NCBI RefSeq assembly: GCF_000378185.1 | Contig: NZ_KB899388.1 | Span: forward strand, 1-64,000 | DNA from: Salinimonas chungwhensis DSM 16280 | GTDB lineage: Bacteria; Pseudomonadota; Gammaproteobacteria; Enterobacterales; Alteromonadaceae | Direction: 5' to 3' | Length of the DNA: 64,000 bases | Part shown: positions 6,932 to 16,886 of the stretch, one piece after another | Layout: every line of letters begins with the position of its first letter | Position numbering within the stretch: position 1 is the first letter of the stretch | Position numbers and translations under genes: made by a program | The notes under the pieces: model-generated | The model's database searches: none | Told to the model about the DNA's origin: nothing | The model's input: only the letters and a program-made list of their open reading frames with translations

Positions 6932-8013
6932 TGTTATCACCACAAAGCCAGTTACTGGAACGCAATCTGTCGATTTTTGAAGACGGCCAGTGGCTGATTA
7001 TTAATCCGGCAGATGCATACTTTGGGGACCTGGTCAGTGACATCCCCATGGACTTTTTACATCAATATTTTGATGTTTTTTCAGAAAGCGCCAAGGTCAT
7101 TCAGTCCCATGAGCTGGATAGCCGTGATGTGGCAGCCCGACCCATGGGCTTTTCTGTAGAGCAGAAAGTCAGTAAACATATGCATATCTTTGCCCCTTTC
7201 CTGGGGGGTGAAAAGCGCTATTCCCGTATCATGATTTACTTACCCAAAGCCAAAGCTCACCTCTCCATGCTGCTAAATATGGCCGCCTCACTACTTAACG
7301 ACAATGGCCAGATTTATGTGGTAGGAGAAAACAAAGGCGGGATAAAGAGTGCTGGCAAACTCGCAGCCAAATTAGGTCATACTACAAAGGTCGATTCAGC
7401 CCGGCATTGCAGCTTGTTATGCACAGAAGTGGAAAGCCCGGTCGAGTTTTCTGTGCAGGACTGGCTGGATACTCAAACCTATGAACTGGACAATAACGCG
7501 TGGCAAGTCACGTCTATGCCAGGTGTCTTCAGTTACAGGGATCTGGATGCAGGTACGCGGCTGTTACTGGAAAAACTACCTTCTACGCTAAGAGGTGGAA
7601 TACTCGATTTTGCTTGTGGCGCCGGGGTGATTGGAACGTACCTTCAAAAACAATATCCTCATTTGAATCTGACTATGCTGGATGTCAACGCTCTGGCTCT
7701 TTTTTGCGCAGCCCGAACCCTGGCCAGCAACGATCAGACTGCTGCACTGATAGCGGCTAATGGCCTGCACGGGGTGGATAGAAAATTTGATCATATTGTT
7801 ACTAACCCGCCTTTTCACACCGGCATCAAAACAGACTATAGTGTGACCCGGCGTTTCATCAGTGATGCCAAACGAGTCCTGGTATCCAGAGGTTCAATGC
7901 ATATGGTGGCAAATCGATTCCTGCCCTACCCGGGGCTATTGGATAACAGCTTTACGCAGGTACGCACCCTGGCACAAACTTCCCAGTTTTCAGTCTATCT
8001 TGCTCTGGCCTGA
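6931..8013 (+). CDS. rsmC: 16S rRNA (guanine(1207)-N(2))-methyltransferase RsmC
   Basis: RsmC methylates G1207 of 16S rRNA in the 30S subunit. The enzyme is a tandem of two methyltransferase domains: a degenerate N-terminal one and an active C-terminal one with ILDFACGAGVIGTYL (AdoMet loop) and the amine-methylating motif NPPF in HIVTNPPFHTGI. The chosen ATG shares its A with the trmB stop; a TTG three bases earlier is possible but less likely. The pairing with trmB is unusual compared with E. coli, but both products modify translation RNAs. Confidence 0.95.
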   Translation: MLSPQSQLLERNLSIFEDGQWLIINPADAYFGDLVSDIPMDFLHQYFDVFSESAKVIQSHELDSRDVAARPMGFSVEQKVSKHMHIFAPFLGGEKRYSRIMIYLPKAKAHLSMLLNMAASLLNDNGQIYVVGENKGGIKSAGKLAAKLGHTTKVDSARHCSLLCTEVESPVEFSVQDWLDTQTYELDNNAWQVTSMPGVFSYRDLDAGTRLLLEKLPSTLRGGILDFACGAGVIGTYLQKQYPHLNLTMLDVNALALFCAARTLASNDQTAALIAANGLHGVDRKFDHIVTNPPFHTGIKTDYSVTRRFISDAKRVLVSRGSMHMVANRFLPYPGLLDNSFTQVRTLAQTSQFSVYLALA

Positions 8014-8133
8014 TGGCGGATAACCCTCGGGTGTGGTAAGTTTTTACCCACACCCTTTACAGGTTGCTGACGCAACACTCAGCATTCTTTGATTTTGCCT
8101 GCAAAACGCAGACAAAACATGGAGTCTCGCCAG

Positions 8134-9561
8134 ATGAAAATAGTATTTGCGATATCTGAAGTGGAAGAGCTGGTAAAAACCGGTGGTTTGGCCGATGTGG
8201 GCAAAGCACTTCCTCTTGCGTTAAAAGAAGCCGGCCATGATGTCAGCATCGTCATGCCCTATTACAAGAGTATTGCACAACAATATAAACTGGCCGAAGC
8301 CCTGCCCGCGCAAGCGTTATTTGCACAAGGCCGGGTTTACCATTTCACCGTACGGCAGTTAAGCTGGAATGATATTGACATTCATTTTATTGATTACCCG
8401 GCGTATTTTGACCGCGACGGGTTATACAGCAATGCGTATGAAGCATACAAAGATAATAGCGAACGCTTCTGCTTTTTCTGTGGTGCGGCACTGATGGCAA
8501 TGCAAGCTTTAGAGCTGGCACCTGACATTGTGCACTGCCATGACTGGCACACAGCTATCTTACCTTTTTTGTTACGCAATGATACAAGCGGCTACTTTGA
8601 TAGTACCCGTACAGTATTCACTATACATAACGCCGCATTTCAGGGGGTGGAGAAGCTGGATGACATCCCTTTTTTACACCATCATCCGGCTATTCTCAGC
8701 CAGGTTCACGGTGGCTACATCAATATGCTACAAAGCGGCATTGAATTTGCGGACAAAATTACTACCGTCAGCCCTAACTACGCCGAAGAACTGCTAACCA
8801 ATCTGGGTAGTCATGGTCTCCATGATCGTCTGGTACAGCGTCAGCAGGATTTATCAGGGATTCTTAACGGTTGTGATTACGAGCAATGGAATCCGGCTAC
8901 TGACGCATTTCTGCCGGAAAATTTCGACAGTGAAAATTTACTGCCCAAATCACGCTGTAAGGCCGTCCTGCAAAAAAATGCCGGCTTACCTGAAAAGTCA
9001 GATGTACCTGTGCTCGGTATGGTTTGCCGGCTTACAGAACAAAAAGGATTTGGTTACCTGCTACCAGTACTCGACGATTTGATGGATCATAATATTCAGA
9101 TGGTCATTGTCGGTACCGGCGATCCGGGGGTCTGTATGGATCTGAACGAGTATGCGCAGAATCACCCTGATCAGTTCGCCTTTATTAATGGATTTAGCAC
9201 AGAGCACGCGCATCTGGTTGAAGCAGGCTCAGACTTTTTCCTGATGCCTTCACAGTTTGAACCCTGTGGGCTGAATCAAATGTACAGTCTGGCTTATGGT
9301 ACGATTCCCATCGTCCGTGCCGTAGGCGGATTAAAAGACACGGTAAACGATCCGTTACAGGACGCGCAAAATGCCACTGGCTTTGTGTTTGACGCGCCTT
9401 CTTCGGACGCGTTGCTAGCCTGTATCCGTCGGGCTCTGCTGTTTTATTATGAACACCCTAAGCGTTTTAAAGCTATGCAGAAACGCGCTATGCAGACACG
9501 ATTTACCTGGCAGACTGCCGCGGACGAATATAGTAATTTGTATCAGTCACTTAAACCCTAA
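8134..9561 (+). CDS. glgA: glycogen synthase GlgA
   Basis: A GT5 glycosyltransferase that adds glucose from ADP-glucose to alpha-1,4-glucan. The N-terminus MKIVFAISEVEELVKTGGLADV contains the K-T-G-G-L nucleotide-sugar loop (Lys near residue 15), and the C-terminal GT-B domain shows VGMVCRLTEQKGF and the catalytic E in SQFEPCGLNQMYSLAYGT. I chose the ATG at 8134, with GGAG 10 bases before it; in-frame ATG 8119 and TTG 8089 are alternatives that add residues not seen in homologues. It is a single gene: no glgB, glgC or glgP is nearby. A terminator follows directly. Confidence 0.96.
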   Translation: MKIVFAISEVEELVKTGGLADVGKALPLALKEAGHDVSIVMPYYKSIAQQYKLAEALPAQALFAQGRVYHFTVRQLSWNDIDIHFIDYPAYFDRDGLYSNAYEAYKDNSERFCFFCGAALMAMQALELAPDIVHCHDWHTAILPFLLRNDTSGYFDSTRTVFTIHNAAFQGVEKLDDIPFLHHHPAILSQVHGGYINMLQSGIEFADKITTVSPNYAEELLTNLGSHGLHDRLVQRQQDLSGILNGCDYEQWNPATDAFLPENFDSENLLPKSRCKAVLQKNAGLPEKSDVPVLGMVCRLTEQKGFGYLLPVLDDLMDHNIQMVIVGTGDPGVCMDLNEYAQNHPDQFAFINGFSTEHAHLVEAGSDFFLMPSQFEPCGLNQMYSLAYGTIPIVRAVGGLKDTVNDPLQDAQNATGFVFDAPSSDALLACIRRALLFYYEHPKRFKAMQKRAMQTRFTWQTAADEYSNLYQSLKP

Positions 9562-9566
9562 ACTGA

Positions 9567-9600
9567 AAAGCGCAGCTTTGTTGCTGCGCTTTCTTTTTCC
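9567..9600 (+). terminator. terminator after glgA
   Basis: AAAGCGCAGC and GCTGCGCTTT form a 10-bp stem with a short loop, followed by CTTTTT. It starts six bases after the glgA stop. Confidence 0.9.
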
Positions 9601-9664
9601 TGATTCTTGAGCCACTATAGATACATCCGCTGGTTTCAACTAACGAACGGTTTATCAAAGAGTA

Positions 9665-11308
9665 ATGACAGCCTCACCGGCACGGCTTTCCATACGTAGT
9701 CTTTTTCTGTGGGTAATCATGGCAATTGCCACCACTACGCTGGTTATATCTACCGGCTTATCGCTGTCTTTACAAATTAACGCCTATCGTGATGATCTGA
9801 AGGAAACGGTTGTTATGCTGGCCGATATTATTGGTCAGAATGCGGCAATGGATATTGCGCGCGGAGACGATACGGCCACAGTGCGGCATCTTGACACTAT
9901 GGCTCAGGTAGATATTGTTACCCACGTGCATGCCTATTGGCTGAACCCCAATCGCGATAACAATCTCAGTTTTCTTGCCAGCTATCACAGGGAGGGTGAA
10001 CCTCCAATTCAAGATCAATCAGGTCGGATAGATTTATTTAACGCCCCGGTTATAGGAGATAGCGTTATCGAATTTGCCCGCCCGGTTATGTTCAATAATC
10101 GTTATGCCGGTTACATTTACCTAAGTGCCTCGGCGGTTCAGTTCAATCACCTGGTCACCCAGGCTATTTTATTAAATTTAGCCGTGTTACTGGTGATGAT
10201 GGTTTTGACGTTTATTCTGGCACTGCGCTTTCAAAGTCTGCTGACAAAACCCATCGAAGCGCTGGCAGATTTTCTTCAAAGTACATCGCGCGTACGGGAT
10301 TATTCGGCCCGCACTCCCTCTTCCAGCATTCGCGAACTAAACATTCTCACTGATGCGGTGAACGTCTTGCTGGCAAGAATGCAGGACCATGTACAAAAAC
10401 AACGTGAAACAGAAGAACAGCACCGTGCGTTAAATGCCAGCCTGGAAGATATTGTAAGCCAGCGGACTGTGGCATTAAAAGAAGCCAACCAGGAACTGAT
10501 TCAAACCCTGGAAAAATTACATCAGTACCAGCGACAGATTGTAGAAAATGAAAAAATGTCATCATTGGGAGATATGGTTGCCGGTGTGGCCCATGAAGTA
10601 AACACACCTATTGGGCTAGGCGTAACAGCTTCAACCATGATGCTGGACCAGATTGTTACTATTCAGCAGAACTTTGACAGTCGTACGCTGAAAGCCAGTT
10701 CCCTAGACCGTTTTTTACGCGACAGTCAGGAAAATCTGAATATCATTTACAGAAACCTGAATCGGGCTGCTGAGTTGATTTCCAGCTTCAAACAGGTGGC
10801 AGTGGACCAAACGGCAGAAAACAGTCGAACTTTTTGCGTTTCACAGTTAATTAATGAGATACTAGTCTCGCTGAGGCCCCAGCTTAAAAAGCATCATCAT
10901 AAAATCAACGTTCACTGCGACCCTACCTTACACGTTGAGACAAAAGCAGGCCCGATAAACCAGATTCTGATCAACCTGATTGTTAACTCCGTAATCCATG
11001 GCTTTGAAGATACGGATAGCGGTACCATAGACATAACGGTTGATCTGATGACGTCCAGCATGCTTAAGCTGGTGTATAAAGATAATGGCAAAGGTATTGC
11101 GGATGACATACGCAAGCGTATATTTGAGCCCTTTGTTACTACCCGACGAGGAGAGGGCGGCTCTGGTCTGGGTATGCACTTAGTGTATAACCTTGTGACC
11201 CAGGTGCTCAACGGATCAATCACCCTGTCCAGTGAAGAAGGCCATGGTGTGGAATTTCTGATAGTTTTTCCTGTCGAACCGGCATCTGCCGGGATTGAAA
11301 AAAATTAG
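9665..11308 (+). CDS. membrane sensor histidine kinase (HAMP, HisKA, HATPase)
   Basis: A 547-residue inner-membrane kinase. Transmembrane segments lie at about residues 12-35 and 165-188, enclosing a 130-residue periplasmic sensor that resembles a CHASE8-type domain. A HAMP linker (about 190-243) and a coiled coil (245-295) follow. The phosphorylated His is His310 in VAGVAHEVNTPIG. ATP-binding boxes are N (NQILINLIVNSVIHGF), G1 (YKDNGKGI) and G2 (GGSGLGMHLVYNLV). There is no receiver or HPt domain, so it is not ArcB or ArcS. It lies 144 bp upstream of arcA in the same direction, making an ArcA partnership possible but unproven; it could also signal to a regulator elsewhere. Confidence 0.9.
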   Translation: MTASPARLSIRSLFLWVIMAIATTTLVISTGLSLSLQINAYRDDLKETVVMLADIIGQNAAMDIARGDDTATVRHLDTMAQVDIVTHVHAYWLNPNRDNNLSFLASYHREGEPPIQDQSGRIDLFNAPVIGDSVIEFARPVMFNNRYAGYIYLSASAVQFNHLVTQAILLNLAVLLVMMVLTFILALRFQSLLTKPIEALADFLQSTSRVRDYSARTPSSSIRELNILTDAVNVLLARMQDHVQKQRETEEQHRALNASLEDIVSQRTVALKEANQELIQTLEKLHQYQRQIVENEKMSSLGDMVAGVAHEVNTPIGLGVTASTMMLDQIVTIQQNFDSRTLKASSLDRFLRDSQENLNIIYRNLNRAAELISSFKQVAVDQTAENSRTFCVSQLINEILVSLRPQLKKHHHKINVHCDPTLHVETKAGPINQILINLIVNSVIHGFEDTDSGTIDITVDLMTSSMLKLVYKDNGKGIADDIRKRIFEPFVTTRRGEGGSGLGMHLVYNLVTQVLNGSITLSSEEGHGVEFLIVFPVEPASAGIEKN

Positions 11309-11362
11309 GCAGCATCACGGGCTTGTAATTTTGTTACAAACCCTTATACCGTAGGTCAGGTT

Positions 11363-11399
11363 TTATTCGTAACAACCTTGAAAAGAAAGTAACGAATAA
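11363..11399 (+). promoter_or_regulatory. inverted repeat in the arcA leader
   Basis: TTATTCGTAAC (11363-11373) and GTAACGAATAA (11389-11399) form an inverted repeat matching at 10 of 11 positions with a 15-base spacer. It lies 54 bp before the arcA start. A smaller palindrome, TTTGTTACAAA, lies at 11330-11340. The spacing suits a dimeric regulator site, but no known consensus is matched. Confidence 0.35.
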
Positions 11400-11452
11400 T
11401 ACACTTAAACCAAAATATTGCTTTAACCGATTGTAAAAGAGTGCGAAACATC

Positions 11453-12160
11453 ATGCAGACGCCAAATGTATTAATTGTTGAAGATGAAGTGGTCACCCGT
11501 ACCACCCTCAAAAGCTTGTTTGAAGCTGAAGGCTATAACGTTCTTGAAGCCGAAAATGGCGACCAAATGCATGATTTTTTCGAGAATCACTCCATCAATC
11601 TGGTCATCATGGATATTAACCTGCCTGGTAAGAACGGCTTGATTCTGGCCCGGGAAGTGCGTGATCGCAAAAATGTAGGTCTCATTTTCCTGACCGGCAG
11701 AGACAACGATGTTGACCGTATTCTTGGTCTGGAAATTGGTGCAGATGATTATCTGACAAAACCTTTTAATCCTCGTGAATTGACTATTCGTGCCCGCAAT
11801 CTTCTCACGCGTACCACCAATGCTGCTGAAGATGATGATCTGCCCAGTCGTGTTAACTTTAATGGCTGGACGCTCGATGGAGACAGCCGCTCTCTTATCT
11901 CGCCTAATGGCAAAGAATTCCGCTTACCGCGCAGCGAGTTCCGGGCACTGCATTTGTTTTTGAGCAACCCGGGTAAAATTCTTACCCGCGAGCAGCTGAT
12001 AATGGAAATGACCGGTCGAGAGCTTCGCCCCAACGATAGAACAGTTGATGTAACCATTCGTCGTATTCGTAAGCATTTTGAGTCTGAGCCAAGTGACGAA
12101 GAGTTGATTGTTACCATCCACGGTGAAGGTTATCGCTTTTGTGGTTCTGTAGACGGTTAA
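11453..12160 (+). CDS. arcA: two-component response regulator ArcA
   Basis: ArcA is the global regulator of aerobic/anaerobic respiration. The sequence is nearly colinear with E. coli Arc[13 protein letters not shown] at the N-terminus, phosphoacceptor Asp54 in [14 protein letters not shown], the switch residues in FLTGRD, Lys in [19 protein letters not shown], and an OmpR-type winged helix ending [10 protein letters not shown]. Recognition-helix segment [16 protein letters not shown] is intact. Start is set by homology at ATG 11453; an in-frame GTG 12 bases upstream exists. In E. coli the kinase is ArcB; here the adjacent kinase is a different, non-hybrid type. A strong terminator follows. 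Confidence 0.97.
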   Translation: MQTPNVLIVEDEVVTRTTLKSLFEAEGYNVLEAENGDQMHDFFENHSINLVIMDINLPGKNGLILAREVRDRKNVGLIFLTGRDNDVDRILGLEIGADDYLTKPFNPRELTIRARNLLTRTTNAAEDDDLPSRVNFNGWTLDGDSRSLISPNGKEFRLPRSEFRALHLFLSNPGKILTREQLIMEMTGRELRPNDRTVDVTIRRIRKHFESEPSDEELIVTIHGEGYRFCGSVDG

Positions 12161-12184
12161 CCAGACATCATCAGTACAGATACT

Positions 12185-12223
12185 AACCCTTCGCAGGCTA
12201 CTTGTCTTCGAAGGGTTTTTTTA
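12185..12223 (+). terminator. terminator after arcA
   Basis: AACCCTTCG (12185-12193) pairs with CGAAGGGTT (12209-12217), followed by six T. It begins 25 bases after the arcA stop. Confidence 0.9.
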
Positions 12224-12376
12224 TGGCACGGCGAAAGGTCACTTGCTGCTCCGTTTGCTGCATGATGATGATGCGACGGTGCTTTGTATTAGAAATTTGT
12301 CACGCGGAATAAATGGACCCTGGCTGGTCAGGGTGCGTAAACTTCAGATAAATGCCGACGCGATGAGGAGAAGACT

Positions 12377-12562
12377 ATGTTTGGGTTATTTAAACAGGAT
12401 CCGACAAAGAAGTTACGTAAACAACATGCCGCTTTGCTGGAAAAAGCGATGCATGCACAACGCAAAGGCGATATTAAAACCTATTCAGCGTTAACCGCTG
12501 AAGCCGAAGCAGTGTGGACAAAGATTGAGACGATTACAAAGCAATCAAACAGCGCAGTATAG
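12377..12562 (+). CDS. small DUF6435-type protein
   Basis: A 61-residue protein beginning MFGLFKQDPTKKLRKQ with two charged, coiled-coil-like helices (ALLEKAMHAQRKGDIKTYSALTAEAEAVW). This pattern is that of the DUF6435 family, common in gamma-proteobacteria and of unknown function. GAGGAG stands 7 bases before the ATG. It is a free-standing gene between the arcA terminator and the convergent pmbA gene. Confidence 0.75.
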   Translation: MFGLFKQDPTKKLRKQHAALLEKAMHAQRKGDIKTYSALTAEAEAVWTKIETITKQSNSAV

Positions 12563-12585
12563 ACTGCGCTGTTAACGTCGCATTA

Positions 12586-13917
12586 TCAGCTACCTGCGAT
12601 CTTCATATTATCGATAAGCACAGAGCCGGTCTGAACGCCACCGCGCACATCCCGGTCTTTGCCAATCGCCCGGATATTAGCGAACATATCTTTTAAATTA
12701 CCGGCAATAGTTACCTCGTGCACGGGATACTGAATCACACCATTTTCCACCCAATAACCTGCAGCACCACGAGAATAATCGCCGGTAACAACACTCACGC
12801 CCTGTCCCATTAACTCTGTGACCAATAAGCCCGTGCCCATTTCTTCCAGCAGCGCTTTATCGGTGTGCCCCGTATCTCCGATAATCCAGTTGTGGATTCC
12901 ACCAGCATGACCCGTCGGCGTTTGCCCCATTTTGCGGGCTGAATAAGTGGTATAAAGATACTGCGACAGTTTGCCATTTTCCACCACATGAAGATCTTTA
13001 GTTGCTACGCCCTCAGCATCAAAACTGGAGCTGGCCAGACCGCCTTTAAGATGAGGTAACTCCTGAATATTCAACCAGCCAGGAAAAACCTGCGCGCCCA
13101 GTTTGTCCAGCAAAAAGCTGGAGCGGCGGTAGAGGTTGCCACCGCTGATCGCACTCACATAATGGCCAAATAGAGAGGACGCTACATCTTTATCCAATAA
13201 CACTGGCACATTAGCTGTATTAATTTTGCGGGAGCCCAGTCGTGAAACTGTATTCTCTGCGGCTTCCTGGCCCACCGAATGCGCACTTTTTAAACCGTCA
13301 GGTCGACGACTGACGGTATATGCATAATCCCGTTGCATGTCGTCATCTTTCGCAGCAATGGTCATACAGCTGAGACTATAACGGCTGCTGGGATAGCCAG
13401 CATTGATCCCATGTGTATTGCCGTAAACCCGGATCCCCTGATTCGCGTTATAACCTGCTCCGTCAGAATTAACGATACGCTCATCATAGTCCAGCGCTGC
13501 TGTTTCAGCTTCAATGGCAATTTTCATCGCCTGCTCAGGGTCAAGCTCCTGCGGATGGTAAAGTTCTAAATCAGGAAATTCTGTGGCCATCAGTGCTGCA
13601 TCAGCCAGTCCCGTACAAGGGTCTTCACTGGTGTAGCGAGCGATGTCGATGGCCTTTTCCACCGTTAGCGCCAGGGCTGCTTTACTTAAGTCGGCGGTAG
13701 AGGCGCTACCTTTGTGTTTTCCGACATACACACTGATGCCAAGGCCGCCATCATTGGTGAATTCTACGTTTTCAACTTCTTTCATCCGGGATGAAACCGC
13801 AATACCCTGAACTTTCGACATGCTGGCTTCTGCCTCAGTGGCACCTTTTGCCTTTGCCATTGTCAGTACGTCATCAACAATATTCTGTATTTCTGCGATT
13901 TGCTGGTCAATTTGCAT
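12586..13917 (-). CDS. pmbA: metalloprotease PmbA/TldE
   Basis: TldE/PmbA is the partner subunit of TldD. The heterodimer processes peptides such as microcin B17 and CcdA antitoxin; the active zinc site is in TldD. The protein here shows the PmbA N-terminus (IVDDVLTMAKAKGATEAEASMSKVQGIAVSSR is split in two here for length: IVDDVLTMAKAKG and ATEAEASMSKV), and the C-terminal GHAGGIHNWIIGDTG and TGDYSRGAAGYWVENG. I place the start at ATG 13915-13917 (MQIDQQIAEIQ, 443 residues). A longer frame adds 41 hydrophobic residues overlapping the divergent yjgA start and is not supported. Here tldD is separated from it by yjgA. Confidence 0.95.
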   Translation of the reverse strand: MQIDQQIAEIQNIVDDVLTMAKAKGATEAEASMSKVQGIAVSSRMKEVENVEFTNDGGLGISVYVGKHKGSASTADLSKAALALTVEKAIDIARYTSEDPCTGLADAALMATEFPDLELYHPQELDPEQAMKIAIEAETAALDYDERIVNSDGAGYNANQGIRVYGNTHGINAGYPSSRYSLSCMTIAAKDDDMQRDYAYTVSRRPDGLKSAHSVGQEAAENTVSRLGSRKINTANVPVLLDKDVASSLFGHYVSAISGGNLYRRSSFLLDKLGAQVFPGWLNIQELPHLKGGLASSSFDAEGVATKDLHVVENGKLSQYLYTTYSARKMGQTPTGHAGGIHNWIIGDTGHTDKALLEEMGTGLLVTELMGQGVSVVTGDYSRGAAGYWVENGVIQYPVHEVTIAGNLKDMFANIRAIGKDRDVRGGVQTGSVLIDNMKIAGS

Positions 13918-13988
13918 AGTCAGTTTCGCTATCCCGAAGTTGTGTGTCACAATTATAATTATTATCAGTGTAACACTTAGAGATACCG

Positions 13989-14540
13989 ATGAGCGACCAT
14001 AAGCATCATTCCCCGGAAGATTCCGTTTTTGATGATACACAGTATGACGCGGCAGGAGAGCCGTTAAGTAAAACCGAGCTTAAACGTCAGTCTGCGCAGC
14101 TGCAGAAAAAAGGCCTGGCACTTATAAATCTTTCACCGGCCCATCTACAGACTATCCCCATGGATGAGCAGCTAGAGGAAGCCGTGATGCAGGCGCGTGC
14201 AATGAGCCGCAAGAAAGAAGGCTTTCGCCGCCAGATACAGTATATCGGCAAGTTATTGCGCCAGCGTGACGTCACACCTATTAATGAAGCGATGGATAAA
14301 CTTGCCCATCAGCATCAGGAAACTAATGCGGCCTTCCACGCGATAGAAAAAGCGCGCGAAGATATTATCGAACGTGGCGATGATGCTATTCAGGCTTTGC
14401 TTGAAACATATCCGGCTATGGACAGACAACGATTACGGCAGCTTCATCGCCAGATAAAAAAAGAGCGTGAAAAAAACAGTGCGCCGCGCGCTTACAGAGA
14501 ACTTTTTCAATATCTTAAAGAGCAAATGGAGCCGGAATAA
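13989..14540 (+). CDS. yjgA: ribosome biogenesis factor YjgA/DarP (DUF615)
   Basis: A 183-residue acidic and basic-patched helical protein of the DUF615 family, associated with late 50S assembly in E. coli. Recognisable segments are PLSKTELKRQSAQLQKKG near residues 24-41, IQYIGKLLRQRDVTPI (about 82-97), and the C-terminal LRQLHRQIKKEREKN...RELFQYLKE. Length and layout match the family. It is divergent from pmbA, the same neighbour as in E. coli, and converges on tldD, from which a shared hairpin terminator separates it. Confidence 0.95.
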   Translation: MSDHKHHSPEDSVFDDTQYDAAGEPLSKTELKRQSAQLQKKGLALINLSPAHLQTIPMDEQLEEAVMQARAMSRKKEGFRRQIQYIGKLLRQRDVTPINEAMDKLAHQHQETNAAFHAIEKAREDIIERGDDAIQALLETYPAMDRQRLRQLHRQIKKEREKNSAPRAYRELFQYLKEQMEPE

Positions 14541-14570
14541 TAACGCTTTTGAGTAACGCTTGCAGATAGC

Positions 14571-14600
14571 AAAAAGCCCCGGTGTCCGGGGCTTCTTTGT
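14571..14600. terminator. bidirectional terminator between yjgA and tldD
   Basis: AAGCCCCGG (14574-14582) pairs with CCGGGGCTT (14586-14594). Five T follow on the minus strand (for tldD), and a T-rich tail follows on the plus strand (for yjgA). Confidence 0.85.
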
Positions 14601-14617
14601 GTTTTTAATGCGGCAGA

Positions 14618-16060
14618 TTATGCGGTGCCGCCTACCGTCAGCTCGTCAACTTTAAGGGTTGGCTGTCCTACGCCCACCGGAACCGACTGGCCATCTTTAC
14701 CACAAACGCCAACACCCCGATCAAGCGCTACATCGTTACCAATCATAGAGACTTTTTGCATGACTTCAGGGCCATTACCGATAAGCGTGGCACCCTTAAC
14801 CGGTGCGGTGATTTTACCATTTTCAATCAGATAAGCTTCCGCGCTGGAGAAGACAAATTTACCTGAAGTAATATCAACCTGCCCGCCGGCAAAGTTTGGT
14901 GCGTAAATGCCCTTATCAATGGTCTTGATTATATCCTGGGGATCATACTGACCAGCCATCATAAATGTATTCGTCATACGCGGCATCGGTAAATGTGCAA
15001 AGGATTCACGCCGACCATTACCAGTGGGCTTCACCCCCATCAAACGGGCATTCATTTTATCCTGCATGTAGCCGGTTAAAATGCCATCTTCAATAAGTAC
15101 GTTGCGCTGCGTCGGCGTACCTTCATCGTCCACCGATAGAGACCCACGACGATCCTGCAAGGTACCATCATCGACAATGGTTACGCCTTTCGCTGCTACG
15201 CGCTGGCCCATTTTACCACTAAAGGTAGATGCGCCTTTACGATTAAAGTCACCTTCCAAACCGTGGCCCACGGCCTCATGCAACAGCACGCCAGGCCAAC
15301 CGCTGCCTAATACCACTGGCATGGTGCCCGCCGGCGACGCTACAGCTTCCATATTGACTCTAGCCATGTGCAACGCATCATCGGCCAGCTGCTCAAAGGC
15401 CGGTCGGCCGTTTTCATCTGACTGGAAAAAGGCATAGGTATGGCGGCCGCCCGCGCCTGATGCGCCGCGTTCGCGCCTATCGCCATTTTCCATCAATACT
15501 GAGCAATTCAGTCTGACAAGCGGGCGTATGTCCGTAGCAAAGGTACCGTCACTGGCAGCCACCAGCACTTCTTCGTAGACGCCGGTTAAGCTGACCACAA
15601 CCTGATTAATATCAGGTTCTTGTTTGCGTACATAGCCGTCTACGGCTTTTAGCAAAGCCACTTTTTCGGCTTCTTCCATACCCAGTAAAGGATTGTCAGG
15701 TTGATAGCGCTGCGGATACGCTTGTTCACCAAATCCGGCGACCGCGATTTTCCCGCCAGCCGGAGCTATGGTACGCGCTGCATTGCACGCTTTTTTCAGT
15801 GCATCTTCACTGATTTCATCTGAATAGGCAAAGCCAGTCTTTTCACCACTGATCGCCCGGACGCCAACACCCCGTTCAATATTATAACTGCCTTCTTTAA
15901 TGATGCCGTCTTCCAACACCCAGCTTTCATGTTGACTCGACTGAAAGTAGAGATCGGCATAATCGGTATCGTGACTGTGGATCTGACCCAACGCTTTTTC
16001 CAGCGCGGGAATATCGAGTCCCGAGTCAGTCAGTAAATGGCTAGCAACGTTATTTGACAA
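14618..16060 (-). CDS. tldD: metalloprotease TldD
   Basis: TldD is the zinc-bearing subunit of the TldD/TldE protease. The metal motif H-E-x3-H is seen in [15 protein letters not shown] (about residues 261-275), and the third ligand probably lies in the C-terminal VCGKDGQ segment. Length (480) is as in E. coli. The start is TTG at 16058-16060, with AGGAG at a good distance, reading [15 protein letters not shown]. The first 11 bases overlap the 3' end of the nitrilase gene, so it is the last gene of the mreB-to-tldD operon. Confidence 0.96.
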   Translation of the reverse strand: MSNNVASHLLTDSGLDIPALEKALGQIHSHDTDYADLYFQSSQHESWVLEDGIIKEGSYNIERGVGVRAISGEKTGFAYSDEISEDALKKACNAARTIAPAGGKIAVAGFGEQAYPQRYQPDNPLLGMEEAEKVALLKAVDGYVRKQEPDINQVVVSLTGVYEEVLVAASDGTFATDIRPLVRLNCSVLMENGDRRERGASGAGGRHTYAFFQSDENGRPAFEQLADDALHMARVNMEAVASPAGTMPVVLGSGWPGVLLHEAVGHGLEGDFNRKGASTFSGKMGQRVAAKGVTIVDDGTLQDRRGSLSVDDEGTPTQRNVLIEDGILTGYMQDKMNARLMGVKPTGNGRRESFAHLPMPRMTNTFMMAGQYDPQDIIKTIDKGIYAPNFAGGQVDITSGKFVFSSAEAYLIENGKITAPVKGATLIGNGPEVMQKVSMIGNDVALDRGVGVCGKDGQSVPVGVGQPTLKVDELTVGGTA

Positions 16061-16871
16061 AATCGCTCCTGAATTGATTATGTTGGCTCACCGGCATGCT
16101 TTCTTTTAGCGCGTCTCTGTCTTTTACAGACACGCTGGCCTGAGCCATACCGGTTTGCTGACCCAGTTCGGCCAGTGTGTCACCCCAGGGTGAGTAAATC
16201 ACACTGTGGCCATAAGTTTGCCGTCCGTTAGCATGCTCACCCGTCTGATTGGGGGCCACCACGTAGCATTGTTTTTCTATGGCGCGCGCCCGCACTAATG
16301 TGTGCCAGTGAGCATTGCCAGTATGCTGGGTAAATGCCGCTGGTACTACCAAAATATCGACATCCCCCATAGCATTAAACAAACCCGGAAAACGAACATC
16401 ATAACATACTGACAGCCCAATACGCCCTAGTGGTGTATCGCAGACCACAACACGATCCCCAGCTTCAGTATACTTTGATTCCTGATAACTGCCGGTATTG
16501 TCGTTAATAGCCACATCAAACATATGAATCTTTTTGTATTCATCAATAATGTCACCATCCGGTCCGACCAAAAGGCATGATGCAGTGAATTTATCGGTTT
16601 GCTCCGACTGTAGCGGAAAGGTTCCACTTACCAGATACACACCAAACTGCCTGGCCAGCCGTTGCATAGCCTGACCAATTTTTCCGCTGTATCTGGGCTC
16701 CGCCGCCTCCAGTAACTCTCGGTCACGGGTACCGAATAATGCAAAACACTCCGGTAATACCACCAGTGTAGGCTGTGATGTATCCAGTTGACTGAGTTGT
16801 TCTTCTACAAAGGCCAGATTGGTATCGATATCCGGCTGGCTCGTCATTTGTACCGCGACCAGGTTAACCAT
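16050..16871 (-). CDS. carbon-nitrogen hydrolase (nitrilase superfamily, Nit/YbeM type)
   Basis: A 273-residue member of the nitrilase superfamily. The catalytic triad is visible: Glu in [12 protein letters not shown], Lys in [11 protein letters not shown], and Cys in [16 protein letters not shown]. Members of this branch include deaminated-glutathione amidase and omega-amidases. The gene is commonly found between yhdP and tldD in gamma-proteobacteria, and that context holds here. GGAG lies upstream of the ATG. The exact substrate cannot be read from the sequence; deaminated glutathione is a fair guess for a metabolite-repair role. Confidence 0.93.
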   Translation of the reverse strand: MVNLVAVQMTSQPDIDTNLAFVEEQLSQLDTSQPTLVVLPECFALFGTRDRELLEAAEPRYSGKIGQAMQRLARQFGVYLVSGTFPLQSEQTDKFTASCLLVGPDGDIIDEYKKIHMFDVAINDNTGSYQESKYTEAGDRVVVCDTPLGRIGLSVCYDVRFPGLFNAMGDVDILVVPAAFTQHTGNAHWHTLVRARAIEKQCYVVAPNQTGEHANGRQTYGHSVIYSPWGDTLAELGQQTGMAQASVSVKDRDALKESMPVSQHNQFRSDFVK

Positions 16872-16886
16872 CTTGTATCTCCAGAT

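Noticed and set aside
9665..11308. Naming the sensor kinase ArcB
   Set aside because: It lacks receiver and HPt domains and has a different periplasmic sensor.
13918..14040. N-terminal hydrophobic extension of PmbA
   Set aside because: It overlaps the divergent yjgA start and homologues begin at the internal Met.
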